Positions 22,978 through 34,711 of a stretch of 64,000 nucleotides of DNA are shown one piece after another (positions within the stretch are counted from its first letter, which is position 1; each line of letters begins with the position of its first letter). The stretch is from positions 248,001 through 312,000 of the forward strand of contig OY751490.1 in NCBI GenBank assembly GCA_963565915.1, in the 5' to 3' direction. Under the pieces are notes generated by a model. The model saw only the letters and a program-made list of their open reading frames with translations. It made no database searches and was not told the origin of the DNA. The DNA is from Entoloma clypeatum. Taxonomy: Eukaryota > Basidiomycota > Agaricomycetes > Agaricales > Entolomataceae. The translations under genes and the position numbers were made by a program.

Positions 22978-23480
22978 CTATTGACTTGACCACCTGATAC
23001 TTAGATCTGAATTCCGCCCTATTCGTGAAACAGATTTTCCTCCGAGATCTCGTTGCAACGCGGGATGGTGAGGTCTGTTCACAGTGAGTGTGCAGCCCCT
23101 CATTTCACCAGATAAAAATTCTTCAAGTGCTCCTTGATTGCACCTTGAAAGCAAAAATGTTACGGCATTGTTCAGGAATGGAGCCTCATTCCACATGCCC
23201 TCCGAAATAAGTGCGTCGCGCTGGTCATCTGCACAACTTTCTCCTCCAGGTTCGCTCTTCCTCGCGGTCAATCTCCACAATCCCTGTCCACAAGTCGGAA
23301 CAAATCAGAACCAAGGAATGTTCGATGCACTCAGCCTTCGGAGATTTGATCGCCGACAAAAAGGTCTTATGCAGGAAGCGTAGGATAGCACCCTCCGTCA
23401 GACTCATCAAGAGGTGTGCTGTTTCTTTAGTCGTGCAAATGCACCGTCCCATACAATGTGGCCCCACGCTTCTGTCATCG
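22978..23480 (-). pseudogene. Gene remnant of unrecognised family with a frameshift
   Basis: Two good coding segments lie in different frames on the minus strand. The upstream one (about 23440-23240) reads LLMSLTEGAILRFLHKTFL and ECIEHSLVLICSDLWTGIVE, then EIDREEERTWRRKL. Within a few bases the sense continues in the next frame with DDQRDALISEGMWNEAPFLN and NNAVTFLLSRCNQGALEEFL (about 23230-23110). No intron explains the switch. The helical, Leu-rich pattern looks like a genuine protein, but I do not recognise the family and see no start. Minus-strand frames up to 24800 may be further decayed exons. Confidence 0.35.
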
Positions 23481-26400
23481 CCAAGTCCACGTCCCAGGAG
23501 AACTAGGAGGGTCGAGTTTTTTTCTGAATCTTCCTATCGCGACCTTTCAGAAAGTCGGACGACTCCAACTCCCAGCCCCCATACTCCAGGCTCGTTTGAA
23601 CCTGGGACCTTCCTTCCATCTTTAGATCCCTATCTTCCCGGAGCCTCCAAAGGAAAACTTGATTTGGCCGCCAACCTTGAACCGAGGTACGTTCACGCCA
23701 ACGGCACTGTCACTGGGAACCGCCGACCCTTATTCCTTCCACAAGCGACGACGTTTTCGTGTTGCACAGGTTTTTCGCCGGCAAGTGCGTGTTGTAGGCC
23801 AGGGCAATCATGAACCTGCGACTCGGACTCGGTGACTTTACTGTGACATTTCCGCTGCAGCGCTCGATTTTGGCCATTCGTCCGCCTTGGTCAGACCTTC
23901 AGAATTACGGGCTGTCACAGTATAACGCTTGTCGAGTGCAAAAACCCCGGTGCGTACATGACATACCAAACCAACGTGCTGAATCGCTGAATCTTGTCTC
24001 GATTGATCCATGGCATTGTTTGGACAATGAGCGCAAAGACACACCCTATACGGGGACCCCCATTGCTCCTTGGTGGCACCGTGACGGCCCAAGGAAGCGA
24101 AAATATATCTGAGCATCTACCACATCAAGCTATACATGACATGACTGTCCGAAATGTTCGTGGGCCCCTTGCGAAAAACATTAAAAGCAAAACGGAACGC
24201 AGTCTCCTCAGTGTACCGACTCACGATGCATGGCGAGTCAAAAAACGACCTACCTATTTCCGAAGGAGCCGTGGAGAAAAACCTTGATAACAAGTTTCAC
24301 AAGAGAGGCTCCGTGGGGTCGGAGTAGTCATAAAACACCTCAGGAAGGACTTTCCAGATCTCCATCGCAAGATAGACCTTGGTACTACACCCCCTCCCCC
24401 CCACAGCCTCATCCGATAAAATTGCCAGATCGGAGAGCTTGGATGGGAAACCGCGGGGGTCATTTTGCTAACAGTCATGGCACGAATGTGGAGGAGGCCG
24501 TTGCCTGCGGAGCGGAAGATCACATCAGCATCTGGGATCGTCAATGATGAGAGTCGAATCCTGATCCTAAAATCAGATAGACTCAACCTTCGCTAGGTTT
24601 CTGACGAAGTCTGAGCCCAAAGCGATTGTAATCTTCGGAGGACGGCCGGCAATGTTTTTGTTGCAATTGCATCTGCTCCTGCTCCAAAAAACGCGCCAAA
24701 ACGCATCGGGAGCATGCACAATCCCCCCCCCCCGGCCGAGCAGCTGAGCCCGGGAGTCGATTGTCGGAAACCCCAATATCAAGCATGACCAGACTTATAT
24801 CATAGACGAACATACAGATGGCAACAAAACAAAGATGACTTGGGAATTCCGACTGGAATCGGAGCTAGAATGTCATTGAGTGCGTCGCATGCAGGTCATG
24901 ACAAGTATTGCCGCAACGAGGAAGGCACTGAATTTCCTCGTGTTAGTCCGGATACCTTGGTCTGTTCATGCCGCAGCGCCATCTTGATAACAGTATGGAT
25001 CGGTTGCATTGACCATGATGAGTCGACTCAATGTTTGGGCATCCCATCGCACCGCCCAAGGAAGCAACGATTTGTGCGGTTCTGATGCTCCACATTCGAT
25101 TCAACAGGGTGAACAAGATGAAGGCATCCCAGTTTCGCCGAGGGTAATCACTTCCAAAGAGTGTCGGACTGCAGGCGTCCGCTCGTTTTCGTACGAATCT
25201 TCAGAAAACGAGTCTAGAAGTTTCGTTGATGCGTAGTTGAGATTGAGCAAATGCGGCTTACCCATGGCTACATGAGGAGCGGGCTCACTGGCATCCGTTA
25301 GCTAGATCGAAATAGCCTCCTAATCCAACACCTCAACCGCAGCATTTCGGAGCTTTCCTAGAGGGCAGCTTCCATTTCCGTTCCTCATGAACGGAAATAT
25401 TGGGACGCACGGACACGTAGACCTGGTACATTCTCCACATCTTGCGACAAAAAGAATGCTGGATCGGGGAAATCTTGATCATCTTGTCCCGAGTTCCAAG
25501 AGTTGTTGTTTCAGTTTGTCTAAACCCAGCACCCCTAGTGTCGAAGCAGTTTCAGCCAGATCCACGATGTCGCGGAGGAAATTCCAGAGGTGTTGTGTGA
25601 GGTTTCATCATGAGTGATGGTGTGGCCAGACGTGGAATAGGACGTAATGTGAGGAGTGAAAGATCTCATCGGCGTTCTCAGGCTGGCGCGTTGACTGCCG
25701 AAGCAAAGTTCAGTACTTGTTTACGAACAGACAAAACCGGATAATTCTGCGTCAGTCACGTCCGGGGGCGGATTGGCGGAGCCCGAGGCCATTGCGCACT
25801 ACTTATGTCTATCGAACATGGAGTCAGGGAGCTTTATCAGTAGGAGAGGGTAGGAGTACCACGAAACCTCAGGCCTCCTTTGGAAGATCTGATCCTTGCA
25901 ATAGAACAAGTTGACGTCCGAGAAGCCCGCATTGATTTTAATTGGTTATGTTATGCTCGTCAACCTTTCTTTTCGATATCCCTCGTGGACTTGCCCTCTC
26001 GGCTTTCGTCCGAGAAACTGGGTGATGTCGAATGATTACGCAGGTGCAAGTGCCAGTACAACCAAGAAGTACAACTAGGTGTGACGGAGGCTGGCACAGA
26101 AAAGCTGGTGTGTTCCTTTCCCTGTACCTTGACAGTACTACTACTAAGCTCAAGTCATCCGTGTCATTGCGGAAACACGAACTGTCCCAACAAGGACATA
26201 TCTGATTGTATACTCAACTCAACAATCATGCAATGCCCCGGTCTCTGAACTGCGAGAATGACGTCCAGGGAACCGCGTACTTGCTACCATCTAACTTCGA
26301 GATATTCCTAGGTATTTCACAGCCTTCAGGAACCTCATGCCGAACCCCCGCGCCAAGCGACAGTCGCCTCTGACAGAACAAGTCGACGGTTGGTATCTCA

Positions 26401-27071
26401 TCCCCAATCCCTTCTTTCCTTCATTCTCCATTGATGTCCCTCAAACCGAGTGTCTCGATCTCATGACTCAGACGACACCTTGGACTTGATTCTTTGCTTC
26501 TGCCGTTCGCAGCCGCAAACCCGGAAAAACAGTCACCGAGACAACGATCCGAGTCTTTTCAACGGTTGTTACACTCTCGTGTTCTTCTACTTCTCTGTAA
26601 TACTTCTTCACGCGTCCATTCGGATACCTTTGCGTGTATGTGTGTGTTTTGTTTGATCTATCACCCTTCCATGCTAAATTATCACATTCTTTCAGATGTC
26701 CTTTATAGCAAACCTTGTATTCGATCTTTGTTTGCAGATAATTTTAATGATTCCGCAGCGACCATATTCCTGAATATTCACTTGCAAAACGTGGCTTCGG
26801 CGTGGCGGTCTGGCTTGCAGGTTCCAAGCCAGCCGCCCGGAGCCAAGGAGTGTTTGAAAAATGTACTGGTCAGGCTCAATATCGCCGAGAATCGTTGATC
26901 ATGATGGGAGATATGCCATCAAGCGTCACGAGGACAGCCTCTCCCGGGCTGTCTCCTGTTATCCCTCAACTTCCATCATGACACATCATCCTCGACTTCA
27001 TTCCCGCTCGTAAGTGCGATGCAAGAAGATCGTGCGGGCACTCTCACAACCAGAGATCAAACAGACTCCCA
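23481..27071. other. Gene-poor stretch, nothing firmly supported
   Basis: Open frames of 60-130 codons lie on both strands, with no recognisable domain and no consistent splicing. A poly-C run occurs near 24723-24735. The sequence lacks long repeats that I can see. It probably holds old gene remnants, such as on the minus strand near 24590-24800 and 25380-25620. Confidence 0.35.
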
Positions 27072-28237
27072 TGATCGGCAATCGGGAAAAAGAAAGACCG
27101 CGACATACTACCTCCTGGGGCAGAGTCATTGCCGTCCGGCGTCAAGGTGTTTAGATGCAAACCGAAACCATCTCACAAGTGGTTGGACGACGTAATCGAA
27201 GTAACAAAGGTCGTTCAGGAGGCCACAGCACTAGTCCCATCTCCGTACGTTGGCAAATCCTGTGTAGGGTTGGCGATACGTATTTTGGAGACTGTCAAGT
27301 AAGTATTTCCGTGTGTGCCCGCCCGATCAATATCTAACGACGAAGCTCGCAGTTAGCACACTCGAATAAGGAGGACTTTGAGCAACTCACCAGAAGCCTC
27401 GTCTCCATCATCGTCTCAATAAGAGACACGGTCGTTGCGAATGCAAATTGTGTGTCATCGGATGGCTTCAATTTCAAATGTCAGGATTTCATCGAGTACT
27501 ATGTCATTTCTCCATATACACTCTTTTCTGATGTGCATCTATATATCACCTTCTAGCCTCCTCCGGGATATATTAACCTCAGTCAATGAAGTCGTAAGGA
27601 CAACAGGATTGTGGACGCGCCACTTCAAGACCACGACGATTCGCGAGCAGATTGCCACGTTTAAGCGACGAATCGACGACCTGCGTGCGACATTCACGGT
27701 TGCTGCCTTCCCTTCATTTTACTCACAGCCCGCCGATTGACAAATCCCATCTTAGCTCATGGCTGTCATCGATACGCGTCTGCACATCTATCAACAAGCG
27801 CCTCGGGATATCGATTACCCTTGGCGGGACTCCAGGCCGATCCGACTCATCGACGCAATGAATAACACGGTCGATCTTCCGATATCTCTGTGCACCACTC
27901 CCAAGGTATGCCGTAACAGATCCCTTTATCACTCGCCTTTTCTACTCCGTTCTTCTCACAAGGGATTCGCCGAACTCCTCCAATTTTTATTTTTCGCCAT
28001 CGACGTGGACGTCTGTATATCTCCCGCGGGGATTACGATCTCGAAGATCTACAGGCGAAGCAACCGATAACAAGTACCTCGTAGGCTTCTCAGGTTAAAC
28101 CGGGTGCTACAGTCGGGATGACCATCGTCTTGCGGCGGGACGCTTTCTTGGATGGTTGTATAGCAGATACCCGAGGTTGTCCGTCGTGTGGGGCTTTGTG
28201 CAGCGACTCTTTGATGTCAGGAGAGAGCATTTCATGG
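27072..28237 (+). pseudogene. MLKL_NTD-like plus ubiquitin-like (ULD_2-type) adaptor, broken near the C-terminus
   Basis: Splicing by hand joins HKWLDDVIEVTKVVQEATAL, then (donor GTAAGT near 27299, acceptor GAAG near 27346) SQLAHSNKEDFEQLTRSLVS, then (donor GTACTA near 27499, acceptor TCTAG near 27557) LLRDILTSVNEVVRTTGLW and TTTIREQIATFKRRIDDLRA. This is the helical MLKL_NTD-like adaptor domain found at the N-termini of many basidiomycete STAND and kinase proteins. A ubiquitin-like domain follows: PRDIDYPWRDSRPIRLIDAM. After GFAELLQFLF the frame must shift (T-rich stretch near 27990) to read GRLYISRGDYDLEDLQAKQP; a TAG follows near 28083, after which the same frame reads QVKPGATVGMTIVLRRDAF and a CPSC motif before TGA. 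The 5' start was not found. Likely a pseudogene of a cell-death or signalling adaptor. Confidence 0.65.
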
Positions 28238-28780
28238 TGAGCCATTGATTGGGGGCAGCAGAGAGACCTTACTTCAGGTTGCAGCCAACCGTCTTCAAGG
28301 TTTTGAGAACACGAAACAGGTCGACGCCATCTCGCAGTTCAGGTGAACTACTCGATGTGAGGTACTTTCGTCGCTTTCATGTCACGCAGGAAAGGCTTGA
28401 CTATGCTTTGACTCAAATCTTGGAAGCAGTGGGGTAACATCGTTTAAGAGATTAAAGTGACGGGTTGTGGCAAAGCAAATATGAAGGTCATATTATCTGT
28501 CGCCATAACTCACTTGATTCAATAACTAAGTCAAAAGCGTCGCGCCGTCCACACGACCTTTGTTAAGTTCCAAGACAACCTCGGGCTAGGTAACGTTATT
28601 CATGGGGATCATGGGAACTTCACGCAGACTTGGTGCTTGAAGCAAACTAGCCTACAGCCGTTTAGGTAACCTGAGTGGGGAACCAATAAATTGTTTTCGA
28701 CCAGAGCTAAGGGTACTGTACAAGTGCAACTCCAGCAAGAGCCTGGTTGCTTCGACCGAGTAGGGTTTCACCTCGAAGGC
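28238..28780. other. Intergenic, nothing recognised
   Basis: No domain, repeat or consistent splice pattern is seen. Confidence 0.4.
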
Positions 28781-29529
28781 TTCGGCTTGGGTGGTTCGTC
28801 AGGCTGCTCTCGTGTGTGTGAAGGGTAATCGATGGTAAGTATATACGCCATCCTATCAGCAGATTGGTGGTGTCGATGGTGTGTTATATGCTGCCATCTT
28901 TTCATGGAGGTCATCCAGCTGCGAAGTGATTGGATCAGTGCCTCAGTGATATATGCAATATGTAGCATACTTGTTGCGTCGATTGGACGATTGTGGTCAA
29001 AGCTATTGGGTTCAATATGTTGAGCATTCCTATTGCAACCTCCAACAGCCATGGGTTAGTACAGCGTGAGTGGTATTTCAAGATCCTACCCTACCCCACG
29101 AAGAGGCAGTGATTTTGGAGGCGAAATTGGACCTTGAGCGTTCCACCGTTGAGGAATATCACTGGAAATGAAAGTCAGAGGGCAAGATGGACGTAAGGGC
29201 CGCAACGGGCGAGTCAAGAGTACAACCTACGTGTTGTTGACATGATAGGTTCTGTTCGACACAGGCCGTCTTTCCACAGAAACTGAACCGCCTCTTCAGC
29301 ATCAAGTAGGTTCCCTTCCAAAGAACTAAGGTTCATCGACTGGGCTTTATGAGATTCACGATCATCATATTTTGCACCTGACAACTCACCCAAGCAACCA
29401 CGTCGTTGGACATGCAGGACGTTCGCCCAACCAAGGACGCGTGAACCAGATCTGAACGAGCGAGCCTTGCACAGTGAACGCAACAACGAGACTAGTCTTC
29501 CTTGAGCTCATCGCCTTGAAAGTGGTGGA
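28781..29529 (-). CDS. Possible small spliced gene of unknown function
   Basis: From ATG at about 29529 the minus strand reads MSSRKTSLVVAFTVQGSLV..., then a series of fungal-type introns keeps one frame open: donor GTGAGT near 29393 with acceptor AAAG near 29348, donor GTAGGT near 29233 with acceptor TTCCAG near 29163, and donor GTAGGG near 29095 with branch TACTAAC and acceptor ATAG near 29032. Coding pieces include NLSSLEGNLLDAEEAVQFLW. The continuation past 29030 is uncertain (two frames compete). No family is recognised. It is head to head with the phosphate transporter gene. The run of consensus splice sites is the main support. Confidence 0.3.
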
Positions 29530-29740
29530 TTCAGGGTCGTGGGAGGAGTTCTGGTGCTGACGTGCTGACCAGATTTTAACTTTTTGCTACATCCTTACCA
29601 ACTCCCTCGTCGCCGTCCACCACGACCTACGCGGTTCAGGGACGTCCACAAGGTTGACCAGACGACCGAGGTGGAGTCTATTGCTCTCAGGTCGTTGCAT
29701 CGAGTGCAACAACCTGCCACAACACCACTCGTCGCCAAGA

Positions 29741-32700
29741 TGAAATTCAGGTACATTCAACCAACGTCCTTGCATTCTTCTAGGAAGCTCATGATTTCAA
29801 AGTTCTTCTTTAAAGTTTAATGCTGTCTCGGACTGGTGGGATGAATACATTGCGCAAGTTTTTTCAGTGGTCACCAGAATGTCATTGACACTGCCCGCAG
29901 GTACGATACCCTGAAGAAAAACATCTACCAACTAGAAAAGGAACAGTACGACGACCGATACCACGACGTTGAGGCGGGAGAGCGGTCGACTCTTCTCGAA
30001 GGCCACGGCGGCAACACTGACACCCTTTTCGAGTCGCTCCTGAACCAGGAACTCAAAAAGATCGTCTCTTTCTATTCCGCCCAGGAGAAGGAGCTTTTAG
30101 ACGAGGTTGAAGAGCTGGAAACCCTTGTGACGCGGCAGGAGGAGAACGGTCCTGAGAACTATGACCTTGAGGATGAGGACGACGACGAGGACGACGACGA
30201 AAGCTTTGTGGGCCGCAGGGTTAGCACATCCCGCAGCCCTGATGCTGGCCGGCGGCGGCGGAAGCTCAGTGGTCGAAGCACGTCTCGTAGACGAGCCCCA
30301 TGTGAGGACTCCATTGACTCTCATATTGCCCAATGTCACCGTTTCCACCTCCAGCGTACGGAAATGGTGACGTGACCGAACCAGAGTCCGCCAACCGTCG
30401 ACGCAGCGTCTCCAGCGACGAGCTATCCGACGGGCCTTCGCGGCCGGTCAGATTCGGGCCTGCGACGACGCTCAAGGACAGTTTCACCTCGTCTGTACCC
30501 GATACCATCTGGACCTCGCAGACGGACCAAGCATACGATACCCGCCTCCTGTTCAAGCGCAAGATCACCACGCTGTACATCTCGCTCTCCAACCTCAAGT
30601 CGTACGTCGAGGTGAACCAGTCCGGGTTCCGCAAAATCCTAAAAAAGTGAAGTCGTTTTCATCTCCATCCCCCTCACACGCCTCCCTCATTCCCTCCTCC
30701 TCCAGATACGACAAAGTCATTTTCTCCCAGCTCAAGGATCGGTATCTCCACACCGCCGTCGAGGCCGCCTACCCCTTCCTCTCCGAGTCCAAAGACCGCA
30801 TTACCGCCGCGCTGCACCGGCTTGTCGACCTCTACACCAAGTGCGTCGTCCGCGGGGACCCCAATCTCGCCGCGAAGCAGCTCAAGTTGCACCAGCGCGA
30901 GAACATCGCGTGGGAGCGGGACACGGTTTGGCGGCAGATGATCGCGCAGCAGCGGCGCGGCGACGAGGAGGAGCCCACGGCGATCGGCGCGCTGTTAAAG
31001 AAGCCGGGACCGGGCCTGTTTTTCGTGCCGACACCGCTAGGGACTGTGAGGGTGACGAAGAAGATGATATATAAGATTGTGGCGGGGCTGTTGTTTGTGG
31101 GGCTGTTGAATGTGGAGGTGGTGGGGACGAGGGAGGCGGATAGGTGTTTTTCTGTGTTGGTGCTGTGTACGTTCTTGTGGGCGACGGAGGTGGGTTGGTC
31201 TCCCTCGTTTTGTCAAGAATGTTGCGTTTTGATGATACACAGGCTATTCCTTTGTTTGTCACGTCGATGTTGGTGCCTTTGCTGCTCGTTGTTCTCCAAA
31301 TCATTCGTGACGAGAACGGGAACCGTCTTCCTCCACCCGCCGCGACAAAGTATGCCAGCACCCTGTTTTATTTGAGCCTACTTTCGTCGCTAACGCTGCT
31401 CCATGCAGATACGTCTTCTCAACCATGTTCTCACCAACAATCATGCTCCTCATCGGCGGCTTCACCATCTCATCCGCACTGAGCAAAACCAGCATAGACC
31501 GCGTGCTCATCACTAAAGTCCTCAGCTTGGCGGGGACACGGCCGAGCAGGGTGCTTCTGGCGTTCATGGGCGTGTCCTGTTTTGCGAGTATGTGGATCAG
31601 GTAAAACATTCACTTCACCCACATGTCTGGTCGATGTTGATTATGTTTCCCCCTCGATAGCAACGTGGCCGCTCCTACCCTCTGCTTCACCTTGATCCGG
31701 GTACGCCACCACCTCACCTTTCACCCTTCTCCATCCTAACATGTCAATCAACCCACCCAGCCCATCCTCCGAACCCTCCCCCCCAAATCCTCCTTCGGCC
31801 CCTGCCTAATCGTAAGGTCCCCCCTCCCCCCATCCTCCCCACCAATCTCACCTTCTCTTACCCTCTACCCCATCTCTAGCTCGCCATCGCCCTCGCAGCC
31901 AACATCGGCGGCCAATCCTCGCCCATCTCCTCCCCGCAGAACCTCATCGCCCTGCAGGCAATGGACCCGCCCCTGGACTGGGCCTCCTGGTTCGCCGTCG
32001 CCCTACCCGTCTCCGGCGTGTCGATCCTGCTGATCTGGCTGATGCTCCTGGTGTCCTACCGGCCCGCGCAGGCCCCGGATGGGGAGGGCGAGATCGAGAT
32101 CAAACAGATCAGGGGGGTGAAGGAGCCGTTTACGCATAAGCAGGTGAGCGGGTCTTTGTTCCTCTTGCGGTTTGTTCGTGACTGATGAGGGCTAATGTTC
32201 GTAGTGGTGGGTGAGCATCGTGTGCTTGGTGACGATTGGGCTGTGGTGCGTTGCGCATGAGATTGAGGGCGTGGTTGGTGATATGGGGGTCATTGCGATC
32301 TTGCCGATCGTGGCGTTCTTCTCGACTGGGGTTTTGAAGAAGGTGGTGTTTGTTTCCTCTCTATGCTGCCAATGTGGCGCTGACGGGGGGGTCTTTAGGA
32401 CGACTTTGAGCAGTTCATGTGGACGATCGTGTTTTTGGCCATGGGAGGGATTGCGCTTGGCAAGGGCGTGATGTCAAGTGGATTGCTGGAGATCGTGGAT
32501 GTGGTGATTCGTGAGTGGGTGGAGGGATACTCGCTGTATGCTGTCGTTCTCATTCTTTCTCCCGTCGTTTTGGTGAGTGTGAATCAATGCACCTCGGTAT
32601 TCATCCCCAACGACACTGACTGGGCGTTTTGCGTTTTGGTAGATCATATCGACGTTCATAAGTCACACCATCGCCAGCGTGCTCCTGGTGCCCATCGCGA

Positions 32701-33216
32701 AGGAGGTGGGGACAAATCTCCCGGGGAACCACAAGAACTTGCTCATCTTTGTGACTGGCTTGATTTGTTCGGCGGGGATGGGTATGCCGGTTTCTGGGTT
32801 TCCGAATCAGACTGCGTGAGTGTTTGAGTCAATTTGCCCTCTTTTCCTTCTTCGTCTGGAGAAAGTGGCATATGACGATTGTTTCTTTGTTTCACTACCC
32901 CTTCTGTCTGTCTGCTTCCTTCTACACTATCGAACTCAGAACCACCCTTACTTTCTGTGCTTTGTATCCAGCCATCTCACTGACCCCTTTTGTTTGCTTT
33001 AATCTTAAAAGCGCGACAGTTGAGGACGAGCTCGGAGATCTCTATCTCTCCAATGTCGACTTTCTGAAGAACGGAGTTCCGGCGAGTATAGTGGCTACTA
33101 TGGTTGGTCTTTTCGTGGTTTTGGTCGCTTCCTTCTTGAAGGCTCACTTGCATGGGATCGATGTTAGGTTGTCGGGACTGTTGGATTTTTACTCATGCGT
33201 GCTATTGGGTGTGTAA
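29741..33216 (+). CDS. SPX-domain low-affinity phosphate transporter (PHO87/PHO90/PHO91-like)
   Basis: Couples an N-terminal SPX sensor (inositol-pyrophosphate binding in known members) to an SLC13/DASS-type anion transporter. The start ATG at 29741 gives MKFSSSLKFNAVSDWWDEYI, the standard SPX opening; next come YDTLKKNIYQLEKEQ, an acidic run EDEDDDEDDDE, LKSYVEVNQSGFRKILKKYDK (third SPX helix, Lys-rich) and the linker to about residue 400. The membrane part has about 11-12 helices with AIPLFVTSMLVPLLLVVLQ, ALAANIGGQSSPISSPQN (the NxxSSP motif that forms the substrate site), and GMPVSGFPNQT (second motif). About a dozen introns; the second has a GC donor (see findings). Location, plasma membrane or vacuole, is not decided by sequence. 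Frame is intact throughout. Confidence 0.92.
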
Positions 33217-34711
33217 CAACAGCCTTGAAAGCCTGTGCTATGTTATGACATTTCTGACATGTTTATAGGCTATAACGAGGGTTTGACCTTGTCTCCGGTC
33301 TGTATCAAATATAATTGCTCATATCTCTAGCTTCACATCAGACGTATCGTCATATCATAGATCAGTACATGTATTAATGAACACTTGAAATTTTCTTGTC
33401 AATGTATACCTAAGGTCATTTGAGCACGTGGAGCAGTGCTCTTGTATTAGAGCATATTTGCACCCCCTCTCAAAGTGACTTTGAAAGGTGAGCAGCCAAT
33501 CAGATCCCGTTGAAAGTAGTCCTGACAAATATGATCTATTGAGCAACTGCACCTCGGCGGCCCGGTTCCCACATCTTGTTTCTCGGTGCCTGCTTGTTCA
33601 CATGCATAGGGGGGTTTGCCAAGTACTTGGATTGTTGTGATGTTTTGATGTTTTGCAGAAGCCCGCGAAGTGAATGGGTAAGGCAGGACGGGATCAATGC
33701 CGATGAGTGCGTATCGTCTGTAGTGACTTGGATCCGACGGCTGATCGAGCAAGGCGATATGTTTTCTCCATACATCTGTGTATTATTGACGACATTCTAT
33801 CTAGGTTCCCGATCACTCTTTCTATGTTCTGTCTGCGACTCCGGTGGAAAATGGAAACCAATTTACAAGCTCTTGGGTTTCATCTACCCTGGTCTGGGGG
33901 GGGGCACATCTCATTCTGCGCTGACATTTGGCTGACATATCCGAGGAAAACTTGGCTTACTGGGGATAGGGAAGGGATACATACATATGTGCTAAAAACT
34001 CGGTTCCATCCGAAGCACTTCTTCTCATGTGCCGTGATTTAGGAGACTCGCGGTGAATATACTTACATAGTGACTTATAGGGACACTGGAGGTTGAATCT
34101 CAATCGAGCTACCGGGTCCAGTTGTCAGTGTCAGCCGCCCGTTCCTGGTTGATCATAATCAGGATGACCACATCACAAGACGCCGCCACCAGCCGCCACC
34201 CACCTATTTTTTTTTTGTGACCCTGAATTCCGTCCTTTCTACAAGGCACCGACTCGGGGGGGTTCAAATAGGTATACAAGTGTTCCTTGTGAACCTGTGG
34301 CTTCATGGTCCATGATCGCACTCTATAGGAGTTTGAAACATTCTACCCCGAGCGTTGCTTTGTGATTTATGAAATATACACACGCCGCGTCGCGCAGTGT
34401 TAAGTGCATGCAATGCATTGATTTACATAATTGGGGGACAGGATATCATAACAAAATTACATGCAAAGGAAACATAGAACGCGGATAAAGAAGAATTATG
34501 AAACTATGTAATGTGGTTGCGAAGGGGGGGGGGAATGGGTAAACATTCAAGAGTGGGTGGTGGGCAAAATGGTATCATGCGGTAGTAAGACAGCGGGCTG
34601 ATATCAATACGCAATGAAACTGAGAAGAAAAAGTTGTGTTGCAGTGTCGAAGTACAGTTGCGTGGTGAGAGGGAAGGGAACAAAGGAAGATTGCCAGCGA
34701 ATTCTGATAAA
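33217..34711. other. Intergenic, 1.5 kb
   Basis: No gene recognised. A 65-base segment (33445-33510) is related, in inverted orientation, to one near 50085-50150 (see findings). A short palindromic stretch GAGCACGTGGAGCAGTGCTC lies at 33422. G and T homopolymer runs occur near 33900 and 34207. Confidence 0.45.
33445..33510 (+). repeat. Short dispersed repeat, copy 1
   Basis: It shares TAGAGCA, TTTGCA, CTC..TCAAA and GAAAGGTG(G)AGCAGCCAATCAG in the same order with the reverse complement of 50085-50150. The best-conserved core contains a CCAAT box. Confidence 0.5.
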
